Assembly (NCBI GenBank): GCA_030591795.1
Contig: JAUVAJ010000015.1
Coordinates: 1-11,823, forward strand
From: Desulfuromonadales bacterium
GTDB taxonomy: Bacteria; Desulfobacterota; Desulfuromonadia; Desulfuromonadales; UBA2294
Reading direction: 5' to 3'
DNA: 11,823 nucleotides
Shown piece after piece: positions 1 to 6,334 of this stretch; within the stretch, counting starts at the first letter, position 1; every line of letters starts with the position of its first letter. A program made the position numbers and the translations under genes. The notes beneath the pieces were generated by a model. That model made no database searches. It worked only from the letters and a program-made list of their open reading frames with translations, and was not told the DNA's origin.

Positions 1-174
1 CTCCCCAATCCGGTAAACCCCGGCGTCGGCAAAGGGTATATCGGCAGTCAGGAGGTTATCGTCCTCGTAACGTGGTAACTGACGCAGCACCTGCGCCAAT
101 GGCCCGGGGGCCATTTTAGCGGCTCAACCGCTGGTGCGTGACAGGTCAGTCAGTTTTATACGTTTTTCGGTCAT
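1..174 (-). CDS. selD: Selenide, water dikinase SelD, Sec-containing, N-terminal part
   Basis: SelD makes selenophosphate from selenide and ATP, the selenium donor for Sec-tRNA synthesis. Only the first 58 codons are in the window; the gene runs off the left edge. Translation from the ATG at 172-174 gives MTEKRIKLTDLSRTSG, then UGA (124-126), then AAKMAPGPLAQVL, and later NLLTADIPFADAGVYRIGE. This lines up with the E. coli SelD N terminus (LTQYSHGAGCGCKI ... NLLVGNETRDDAAVYDLG), with the UGA at residue 17, the catalytic Cys17 position, and Lys20 conserved. The frame stays open after the UGA to the window edge, so the UGA most likely encodes selenocysteine. A GAGGG box lies 4 bases before the ATG. 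It lies 148 bases downstream of selB on the same strand. Read without recoding, the gene would appear as a 16-residue peptide plus a truncated dikinase. Confidence 0.93.
98..115 (-). promoter_or_regulatory. Hairpin just after the selD UGA, candidate bacterial SECIS
   Basis: On the selD strand a 7-bp perfect stem (AATGGCC / GGCCATT) with a CCCG loop starts 8 bases after the UGA, so the loop lies 15 bases after it. This is close to where SelB-binding SECIS hairpins sit. The usual early loop G is missing (the G is last in the loop), so the assignment is tentative. Confidence 0.45.
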
Positions 175-218
175 TTTTCCCTCAACTGTTTAGTGTGCTT
201 TGGCATGCCAGCATGTAA

Positions 219-293
219 ATCTGGTTCATAGCCATTGCCTGCGTCCAACGTGGATACACTTAACTTCCCGCAGGCAACAGCTATAACCCAGAT
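219..293 (-). promoter_or_regulatory. Large imperfect hairpin in the selB-selD spacer
   Basis: Two 25-base arms (269-293 and 219-243) surround a 25-base loop (244-268). As DNA, 21 of 25 positions are complementary. In RNA of the minus (sel) strand, three of the four mismatches become G-U wobbles, leaving one A-G mismatch. In plus-strand RNA all four stay unpaired (U-C, C-A, C-A, A-C). The loop itself holds a small TCCA-CGT-TGGA stem. This asymmetry points to a structure maintained in the selB-selD transcript. It could be a processing site, an attenuator or a leader element for selD. A repeat element cannot be excluded. Confidence 0.6.
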
Positions 294-322
294 GCTGTGC
301 AACGGGTAAACTATTATACGAT

Positions 323-2236
323 TTAAAGGTTGTTGGGTAGCTTCCAGACCACCCGGACATCTCCCTTGCGCAGAGTGTACTTGATTGCGTCGAACTGTTC
401 CAGTAAAGCTTGCACCGCTTTGCGCGAACTGCCGAGCTGGTCGCGGAATTCAGCCAAAGTAAACTCCTTATTGCTGAAAGTGTCGCGCAACAGGGTTATG
501 GCCTTATCGTAAGTCTGACGATGGAAATAATTCTCTTCGTTCAGTCTGACCAATTGACCGGTGGTAAACAGGTAGCCGAGGGCGGCTGTCAGCTCTGCGT
601 CTTTCAGTTTGAGCTGTTCGAGCATTTCAGTTTTATTTTTGGCCTGGGCACCGGCCTGGCGATAGAGCTGTACGATGGCGTCAATTTGTGTCTGTTGCTG
701 TTGTGTCGGTTGCAGCTGAAAGTCAGGCCGAGCGGCGCTGTCGGCGTGACGGACGATTTCTTTATCCTGAATTGATTGCTCAAGCAGCCCGTCGAAAGCT
801 TTTTGCGACAGACTTTTTGGCAATGTTCCTTTCAGTGTCGCTAACGGGATCCCGGCCAGTAGTGGGTGGTCGACATGGAATTGCTCGACGCGTGCACTCA
901 GCAGGTGGCGCCAGGCACGTACCGTGCTGCTGTTAAACCATTGATCGCCGAGCGCAGCGATTGTCCCCTCTGTTGCCAGCGTGTCGAGATGATCGCGGAT
1001 TCGTTCAGAACCGAGCCCTGACGCCTGCTCGAGATCCTTGAGGCGCGGTGTCGTCAGCTCGCTGATTTTTTGCAGCAGGAAGGCCTGCTCGCCTGACTCC
1101 AGATCTTGCAACGCCTGCATGACGTCGTCACGAAAGCGCCGATGCTTGGTCGGGCGAGGGTCGATCACCTGGCCGCCGCCAATAGTGGTCATCGGTGAAT
1201 ACGAACGGATGATGAACCGATCCTGACGCTGGGCGACCAGCGGTCGGTCAAGGTGGATCTGCACCAGCGCGCTCTCACCTGGCTCGAGCTGGTCGCGGTC
1301 GAGCAGGGCGACCAGACCGACCACGCGGGCTGTGCCGAGATAAAGATGGACCGGGTCACGGAACTTGAGTGGCCGTGGGGCGGTTGCCAGCAGACTGAGG
1401 CGGGCATCGAACCGGACGGTCTGCTCGTAGATTCCCGGTGTGCCGACCACCGAACCGCGGCGGATCTGTGCCCGATCAAGATTGGCCAGGTTGAGTGCTA
1501 CCCGTTGTCCGGCACTGGCCGAATCAGATTTTTTGCCATGCACCTGAATCTCCCGCACGCGGACTGTTGCGTCAGCTGGCAGGATTTCGACACTGTCACC
1601 GGTGTTAATCTGGCCGGAGAGCAGGGTGCCGGTCACCACCGTACCGAAACCGGCAACGCTGAAATGGCGGTCGACCGGAAGCCGGGCCGGGCCATCAATA
1701 TCGTGCGGAGAGAGGGTGCGCAGGGTCTCTTCGATGGTCGTGACCAACTCCTTGAGGCCGGTACCGGTAGTGGCAGAAACACGACAGACCGGGGCATCTT
1801 CGAGAAAGGTGCCGGCCAGTTCTTCACGGATTTCTTCTTCAACCAGATCAAGCCAATCTTCATCTTCAGCCAGATCACATTTAGTCAGGACAACGATGCC
1901 GCGGGGAATCTTGAGCAGGTCGAGAATCTGCAGGTGTTCGCGAGTCTGCGGCATCACCCCTTCGCCGACATCAACGACCAGCAATACCAGATCCATGCCG
2001 CCGACACCGGCCAGCATGTTGTGAATGAACCGTTCGTGGCCTGGGACATCAACAATCCCGGCCATGCGGCCGGACGGCAGGCGAAACGGGGCGAAGCCGA
2101 GATCGATCGAAATACCCCGTTCCTGTTCTTCGCGCAGACGATCAGTCTCAACTCCGGTAAGAGCGCGAATCAGGCAGGTTTTGCCATGGTCGACATGCCC
2201 GGCGGTGCCGATGATGACTGGTGCGTTATCAGACAT
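323..2236 (-). CDS. selB: Selenocysteine-specific translation elongation factor SelB
   Basis: SelB is the EF-Tu-like GTPase that brings Sec-tRNA to UGA codons by binding a SECIS hairpin in the mRNA. The 637-residue product (E. coli 614) has GHVDHGKT (13-20), GISIDLGF (41-48), DVPGHE (63-68) and TKCD (118-121). EF-Tu-like domains follow to about residue 370, then a C-terminal region of winged-helix character that binds SECIS RNA. The frame is open upstream to 2302, but MSDNAPVIIGTAGHVDHGKT at 2236 is the natural start because the G domain begins directly after it. An AGGA about 10 bases upstream can serve as ribosome site. Its cargo tRNA (6955-7050) and two predicted UGA-recoded genes are in the same window. 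Confidence 0.97.
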   Translation of the reverse strand: MSDNAPVIIGTAGHVDHGKTCLIRALTGVETDRLREEQERGISIDLGFAPFRLPSGRMAGIVDVPGHERFIHNMLAGVGGMDLVLLVVDVGEGVMPQTREHLQILDLLKIPRGIVVLTKCDLAEDEDWLDLVEEEIREELAGTFLEDAPVCRVSATTGTGLKELVTTIEETLRTLSPHDIDGPARLPVDRHFSVAGFGTVVTGTLLSGQINTGDSVEILPADATVRVREIQVHGKKSDSASAGQRVALNLANLDRAQIRRGSVVGTPGIYEQTVRFDARLSLLATAPRPLKFRDPVHLYLGTARVVGLVALLDRDQLEPGESALVQIHLDRPLVAQRQDRFIIRSYSPMTTIGGGQVIDPRPTKHRRFRDDVMQALQDLESGEQAFLLQKISELTTPRLKDLEQASGLGSERIRDHLDTLATEGTIAALGDQWFNSSTVRAWRHLLSARVEQFHVDHPLLAGIPLATLKGTLPKSLSQKAFDGLLEQSIQDKEIVRHADSAARPDFQLQPTQQQQTQIDAIVQLYRQAGAQAKNKTEMLEQLKLKDAELTAALGYLFTTGQLVRLNEENYFHRQTYDKAITLLRDTFSNKEFTLAEFRDQLGSSRKAVQALLEQFDAIKYTLRKGDVRVVWKLPNNL

Positions 2237-2379
2237 GGAAGAGTAATCCTTTGCAGTCGGATAATTGGCTTGCTTGCATAAAGACAGAGAGCATACATAC
2301 AATCTTTAGTTAAAGGCTAATGGGACGCTGATAAACGCTGAAAGAACATGATTTATACACCTTGAACCAAAATCAGTTA

Positions 2380-2474
2380 ACAGGGATGTGCAGGATAGGC
2401 AGGATGTTTAAACCAAAAGGATCTGGTTTAGTCTGGTTTACATGTTTTATCCTGCTCATCCTGTCTATCCCTGT
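2380..2474. repeat. Intergenic inverted repeat of CAGGAT-type units
   Basis: Arms 2380-2405 and 2449-2474 are complementary at 21 of 26 positions around a 43-base loop. The loop holds a nested TAAACC/GGTTTA stem. Each arm is a series of CAGGGAT/CAGGAT units. The style is that of short dispersed palindromic repeats found between genes. No coding potential is seen. Copy number in the genome cannot be judged from here. Confidence 0.7.
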
Positions 2475-2511
2475 GAAAAAGTTTTTAGTTTTTGTCGTAA
2501 TGATTATGTCT

Positions 2512-2642
2512 TGTCATTTCTAACGCACGCCTTCGCCAATCAGCCTACGCATGAAGCTTTGGCTAACATGGTCTATGGCGCACAAGCAGAGAGAAATCTG
2601 TATGGCTGTAAATCGAGATCTCTCCCTCTGGTCGAGATGACA
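2512..2642. repeat. TGTCAT-ended palindromic element, copy A (interrupted)
   Basis: Ends are TGTCATTTC and GAGATGACA, inverted. The 3' 55 bases (2588-2642) match copy B with two differences. A 62-base segment (2526-2587), absent from copy B, sits in the left arm. The element is non-coding and may form a hairpin in RNA. Confidence 0.75.
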
Positions 2643-2677
2643 GGTTATGATTTTTAATTTGCATTAACTCCCATTTT

Positions 2678-2747
2678 TGTCATTTCGAACGTAGAGAGAA
2701 ATCTGTATGGCTGTAAACCGAGATCTCTCCCTCTAGTCGAGATGACA
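2678..2747. repeat. TGTCAT-ended palindromic element, copy B (intact)
   Basis: A 70-base palindromic element running from TGTCATTTCGAACG to GTCGAGATGACA, with an inner inverted pair (GAGAGAAATCT / AGATCTCTC). It lies 33 bases beyond the end of the HD-GYP gene, so it could act as its transcript end. It resembles the two copies near folD (10374-10493 and 10544-10599). Confidence 0.8.
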
Positions 2748-2780
2748 GGTGTTTATTTACTGTTTGTCAGATTAAGTATT

Positions 2781-4391
2781 TCAATTACGAAACAGTGCGC
2801 AGATGGCATCGGCATCAACACTGTCAATTTGTTCTGAGTTTAAGAATTTTTGCACATATTCAGCATAGGCCTGTTGGAGGAGAAACAGCTCAAACAGATC
2901 CGGATCGATGTGACCCTCAAAGCACATTTGGCCAAGGATGGTTAGCGCTTTAGACAGTTTGATTGGCTGTCGATAAACCCGATCACTGGCGGTCAGCGCC
3001 TCGAAGATATCTGCGATAGCCAGTATTCTGGCTTGCAGTGGTAGTTCACCGGCTGGAATTCCCTGCGGATAACCGGTGCCGTCCATTTTTTCATGGTGGC
3101 TACCGGCAATCAGCGCGACTTCCTTAAGGTGCTCGGGAAAGGGGAGATTAGCCAGCATCCGTTGTGAAACATTTACGTGATTGTTGATCAGGTTGCGTTC
3201 TTCATCGGTCAAAGTTCCTCTCTGAATCGACAGATTGTAGACTTCATCTGCCGATAACAGTGCTCTGGCCGGTTGCCCATCGGTAGACGGTAAATTGATC
3301 TGGGCAATCTGTCTGATTCGGTCGATTTTTTCTTCGGCTAGAAATTCACCGCCCGTGTTGCACTGGTGTAGAAAATCGGCGATCTGCTCGAGTTCTTCCG
3401 GCGAGGGGAGCTCGGTTTGCGTGGTTACTGCATCGGGAGTCTCCCCTTGCTGCAGTCGGCGGATTTCAGCCTCTTTGTGCAACATCTCAATGCGATGGTC
3501 AACGAGTTGAATGCGATCACAGATCGATTCAAGTTTGGTCGATTTATCGATGACAAATTCTGGGGTCGTAATCTTTCCACAGTCGTGCAACCAGGCAGCC
3601 ATCTCCAGCTCATCCAGTTCCTGACGATTGAACCTTATCTTGCCGAACACCGGCCCGGTATCGTCATTAACTGCCCGGGCTAGAGCCATGGTGATTTCCG
3701 GAACCCGGCGACAATGCCCGCCAGTATGTGGTGATTTATCGTCGATGGCGTTAGCGATCAGACGGGTTAAGGCTTGTAAAAGGGTTTCGAGTCCGACGAT
3801 CAGGTCTTGCCGGTTGAGCGAGACCGCGGCCTGTGATGCTAGTGACGCGACCAGACTCTCATCTTCACGGGTGAAAGGGATTGTTTCACCAGTCTTCTGG
3901 TCTGTGGCGTTGATCAACTGCAGAACACCAATTATTCTTTGTTCATGATCCTGCATCGGCACAGCCAGGAGCGATTGCGAACGATAACCGGTGCTGGCAT
4001 CAAAAGCGTGCGTGCCGGACAGGTCAAACTCCTGGTTAGCGTAGGCGTCCGGGATATTGATTATGCAATTCTGCAACGCTGCCCGGGTGACAACCATTTT
4101 ACTATTTGGACTGCCATCACTATTGTGCAGGGAGATTGGTGGAAAGCTGACCGGTGTGTCGCTGCTGCCGCCGAGATGCAGGTCGAGTGAAGTGGTGTGC
4201 ACCAGTCGGAACTGCAACTGGTCATCCTCGATAATATACAGACTACCGCCGTCAGCGCCGGTTAACTCTTTGGCTCCGAGCAGGATGTGCTCCAGCAGGC
4301 GTTGGTGGTCCAGTTCGGCTGACAGGGCCGTGCCGATACTGTTCAACCGCTCGATCTTTTTTAACAGAAAGCTGTTGTCTGTTTGCTGCAT
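2781..4391 (-). CDS. GAF domain + HD-GYP cyclic-di-GMP phosphodiesterase
   Basis: Predicted cytosolic signalling enzyme of 536 residues. A GAF sensor domain covers about residues 15-195, followed by an HD-GYP phosphodiesterase. The metal and active-site motifs are complete: HD in LHDCGK (H269-D270), a conserved His in NNHVNVSQRM (H405) and the full HHEKMDGTGYP signature (432-442), so hydrolysis of cyclic-di-GMP is expected. Residues about 290-390, between HD and GYP, form an extra charged, largely helical stretch (DRIQLVDHRIEML... onward), longer than in minimal HD-GYP domains. No membrane segment is seen. An ATG at 4391 is chosen over the GTG at 4400 because GGTGA lies 5 bases before the ATG and nothing like a ribosome site precedes the GTG. 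The GAF ligand is unknown. The gene sits between selA and selB on the same strand. Confidence 0.93.
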   Translation of the reverse strand: MQQTDNSFLLKKIERLNSIGTALSAELDHQRLLEHILLGAKELTGADGGSLYIIEDDQLQFRLVHTTSLDLHLGGSSDTPVSFPPISLHNSDGSPNSKMVVTRAALQNCIINIPDAYANQEFDLSGTHAFDASTGYRSQSLLAVPMQDHEQRIIGVLQLINATDQKTGETIPFTREDESLVASLASQAAVSLNRQDLIVGLETLLQALTRLIANAIDDKSPHTGGHCRRVPEITMALARAVNDDTGPVFGKIRFNRQELDELEMAAWLHDCGKITTPEFVIDKSTKLESICDRIQLVDHRIEMLHKEAEIRRLQQGETPDAVTTQTELPSPEELEQIADFLHQCNTGGEFLAEEKIDRIRQIAQINLPSTDGQPARALLSADEVYNLSIQRGTLTDEERNLINNHVNVSQRMLANLPFPEHLKEVALIAGSHHEKMDGTGYPQGIPAGELPLQARILAIADIFEALTASDRVYRQPIKLSKALTILGQMCFEGHIDPDLFELFLLQQAYAEYVQKFLNSEQIDSVDADAICALFRN

Positions 4392-4410
4392 TTTAATCAC
4401 CGTGCAATAT

Positions 4411-4536
4411 CTAATTAGTTTCTGTCCGGAAATTGCCCTTTTTCACAATCTCGGCGTCAATCTACTCATTTGATTGTGCGGCGTAAAGTACTACGCCTCC
4501 GCGCAAATGCTTGATTTCCTTGGCCTTGCAAAAAAA
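4411..4536 (-). pseudogene. Short coding-like relic or repeat between HD-GYP gene and selA
   Basis: On the minus strand one frame reads about 41 codons with a protein-like composition (fragments AKEIKHLRGGVVLYAAQSNE and IDAEIVKKGNFRTETN), broken by a single in-frame TAG (4462-4464) and ending at TAG 4411-4413. No start codon with a ribosome site is present. The stretch contains a perfect 6-bp hairpin GGCGTA-AAGTAC-TACGCC (4480-4497). It may be a decayed gene end, a dispersed repeat or a structured RNA. I do not recognise it with confidence. Confidence 0.3.
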
Positions 4537-4559
4537 TTACTGGTTTCCAAATCAGAAAC
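4530..4559 (-). terminator. Possible weak terminator after selA
   Basis: On the minus strand GTTTC-TGATTTG-GAAAC (4543-4559) is followed, after 6 bases, by seven Ts (4530-4536). The stem is only 5 bp and the gap to the T run is long, so termination would be partial at best. It would separate the selC-selA group from the HD-GYP gene. Confidence 0.35.
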
Positions 4560-4595
4560 ATACACTACGCCCATCCAGTGTTTCCGGAGGGGCGA

Positions 4596-5996
4596 CTAAT
4601 TAGTCGCAAGTGCCGACTTGATCGCTGCAATCAATAGTGTCTCTTCATCCGGTCGAATGGTTCGTGGATTCAGCCGCAAGGTCTGATCCTGTATCCGGCC
4701 GATTACCGGTGGTGTGCCGTCACGCAATCGCCGGGCAAGCTCATCGACCGAGATCTCTTTTGGTTTGAGGCTCACGGCAAAGCCAATCAGTTCCGATAGC
4801 GGCAGGGCACCACCGCCTACGGTTGCCGTCTCCTCAATAATCCGGATTTCAGCTTGATCGCCGACCGCGGTGCTAAGTTGTGTCTCCAGTTGTGCGCAAC
4901 GGGTGTTGGTCTCTGCAGCCGAGGTGGAGAGCATCCGCAGCAACGGAATTTCCTTTTTGGCCTGAACCGGATCGAGGTAAAGGCGCAAGGTCGCTTCCAG
5001 GGCAGCCAGAGTCATTTTGTCACACCGCAGGGCCCGGGCCATCGGCTGCTTGCGAATCCGTTCAACAGCATCCCGGCGACCGGCAATGATTCCGGCCTGT
5101 GGTCCGCCGAGTAGTTTGTCGCCGCTGAAGGTGACGATATCCAGGCCGGCGGCGATAGTTTCGGCAACCGTCGGCTCACGTGGCAGGCCATACTGGGTCA
5201 TGTCAAATAGCATGCCGCTGCCGAGGTCTTCCATGACCGGCAGATTGTGTTGTTTGCCGAGATCGACCAGATTGGCACCGGGGACAGCTTCGCTGAAGCC
5301 GAGAATCCGGTAGTTGCTGGTGTGCACCTTGAGCAGCAGGCCGGTTTGATCGTTGACTGCAGCAGAATAATCTTGCAGATGGGTTTTGTTGGTTGAACCG
5401 ACTTCCCGCAGGCTGACACCGCTCGCTTCCATCACTTCCGGGATACGAAACGAGCCGCCGATCTCCACCAGCTCGCCGCGTGAGACGATCGCTTCTTTAC
5501 CTTTGGCCAGCGTTGCCAGCGAAAGCATTACCGCTCCGGCATTATTGTTGACGACGGTTGCGGCTTCGGCGCCGGTCAGTCGGCAGATCAGTCGCTCGAC
5601 ATGGCTGAACCGGTTGCCCCGCTTACCGGTTTTGAGATCGAATTCCAGATTACTGTAAGAACGGGCAACGCCGTTAACTGCCGCTAGCGCCGAATCAGCC
5701 AACGGCGCCCGGCCGAGGTTGGTGTGTAGCAGGGTTCCGGTGGCGTTGATTACCGGACGCAGTCTCGGTCTGTGCAGTTGAATCGCCAGATTGGCGGCCT
5801 GGTCAGCGATTGTGTCAATACTTGGTGGTTGTGTCGTGGGGTTCGTGTCGTCAAGAATGCTCTGGCGACAGTTCTCGACAGCTGTCTGGGCCGCTTCGAG
5901 CAGGATGGTGTGTGGGATTTGTTCCGTCAGTTCACCGAGTTGTGGTGATTGCAGAATCTTGTCTATTGCAGGTAGTGAGCGTAATGCTTTGTTCAT
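4596..5996 (-). CDS. selA: L-seryl-tRNA(Sec) selenium transferase SelA
   Basis: SelA is the PLP enzyme that converts Ser-tRNA(Sec) to Sec-tRNA(Sec) using selenophosphate, the bacterial one-step route. The product has 466 residues (E. coli 463). An N-terminal helical region (1-80) contacts the tRNA and is followed by RPVINATGTLLHTNLGRAPL (about 81-100), typical of the family. The PLP-binding lysine is K294 in SGDKLLGGPQAG (E. coli K295), and AEAATVVNNNAGAV (about 143-156) lies in the cofactor region. The ATG at 5996 has only a weak upstream site (AGAG). It begins 58 bases after the UGA-containing AhpD-like gene with no terminator between, so the two are probably co-transcribed, with translation helped by coupling. 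Confidence 0.97.
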   Translation of the reverse strand: MNKALRSLPAIDKILQSPQLGELTEQIPHTILLEAAQTAVENCRQSILDDTNPTTQPPSIDTIADQAANLAIQLHRPRLRPVINATGTLLHTNLGRAPLADSALAAVNGVARSYSNLEFDLKTGKRGNRFSHVERLICRLTGAEAATVVNNNAGAVMLSLATLAKGKEAIVSRGELVEIGGSFRIPEVMEASGVSLREVGSTNKTHLQDYSAAVNDQTGLLLKVHTSNYRILGFSEAVPGANLVDLGKQHNLPVMEDLGSGMLFDMTQYGLPREPTVAETIAAGLDIVTFSGDKLLGGPQAGIIAGRRDAVERIRKQPMARALRCDKMTLAALEATLRLYLDPVQAKKEIPLLRMLSTSAAETNTRCAQLETQLSTAVGDQAEIRIIEETATVGGGALPLSELIGFAVSLKPKEISVDELARRLRDGTPPVIGRIQDQTLRLNPRTIRPDEETLLIAAIKSALATN

Positions 5997-6054
5997 GTCG
6001 ATTGCACTCTATTGTTCGCCTCTGGCGACGTGTCAAACGACTGAACAGGTCAGG

Positions 6055-6327
6055 CTAATCCTGACTCTCTTCCTGAATCCGCCGCATAGTCGCATTGACT
6101 TTTCCAGCAGCCACCGCCATGACAATACCCTGTATAGCGCTGACCTCTGTGTTGCTGATACCTTCAACCCTGGCAACGCCAAGGTAATGCTCGACTCAGA
6201 GATCGCAGCCACTCGCCATGGCTGCTGTCAGGCCAACAATGACAGTTGTCCGGGTATCGAACACCGATTCATCTCTGACTGCATCATAAAAATTGCAATA
6301 AGCTTTATGTTGTTTGGGTAAAAGCAT
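6055..6327 (-). CDS. AhpD/CMD-like selenoprotein with CxxU motif
   Basis: Predicted 90-residue cytosolic redox protein of the AhpD/carboxymuconolactone decarboxylase fold. Translation runs from the ATG at 6327 through an in-frame UGA (6196-6198, residue 44) to TAG at 6055-6057. The centre reads AAMASGCDL-U-VEHYLG, so the redox pair is Cys41-x-x-Sec44 where relatives have CxxC. Sequence after the UGA (GVARVEGISNTEVSAIQGIV, then MAVAAGKVNA) is exactly the helix pattern expected after the CxxC in this family, so the UGA is decoded and not a stop. Relatives reduce peroxides or disulfides. The Glu 12 residues before the first Cys and the His 4 after the second are Val29 and Tyr48 here; His47 is one place earlier. 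A GGAG lies 10 bases upstream, inside the last codons of the preceding gene. Without recoding it would be called as a 43-residue fragment or missed. Confidence 0.9.
6167..6185 (-). promoter_or_regulatory. Bacterial SECIS-like hairpin of the AhpD-like selenoprotein
   Basis: On the minus strand ACCTTGGC-GTT-GCCAGGGT forms an 8-bp stem (seven Watson-Crick pairs and one G-U) with a GTT loop. The loop begins 18 bases after the UGA and its first base is G. Both match the known rules for SelB-dependent bacterial SECIS elements (loop about 16-37 bases downstream, G in the first two loop positions). It lies within the coding sequence, as in other bacteria. Confidence 0.75.
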
Positions 6328-6334
6328 CCTTTTG

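Larger units (their letters stand above)
2237..2780. other. 544-base intergenic region, mostly palindromic repeats
   Basis: No gene is supported here. From selB outward it holds an AT-rich leader, a short motif seen twice in tandem (ACGCTGATAAACGCTGA, near 2328-2344), a 95-base inverted repeat (2380-2474) and two tandem copies of a TGTCAT-ended palindromic element (2512-2642, 2678-2747). A selB promoter probably lies here, because the repeats are likely to block read-through from the HD-GYP gene, but no convincing -35/-10 pair was found. Confidence 0.7.

Noticed and set aside
313..318. TATAAT on the minus strand just after selB as a selD promoter -10
   Set aside because: The hexamer is perfect, but no -35-like sequence lies 16-18 bases upstream, so I cannot support a promoter.
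1253..2281. Long open frame (342 codons) on the plus strand
   Set aside because: It lies wholly antisense to selB, whose motifs are unmistakable; the open antisense frame is a by-product of selB codon use.
2512..2747. CRISPR-like array from repeated segments
   Set aside because: There are only two copies, they are palindromic with unequal lengths, and there is no regular spacer pattern.
2781..2783. TGA at the end of the HD-GYP gene as a possible Sec codon
   Set aside because: Only two codons follow before TAA, and the protein has already reached its natural end.
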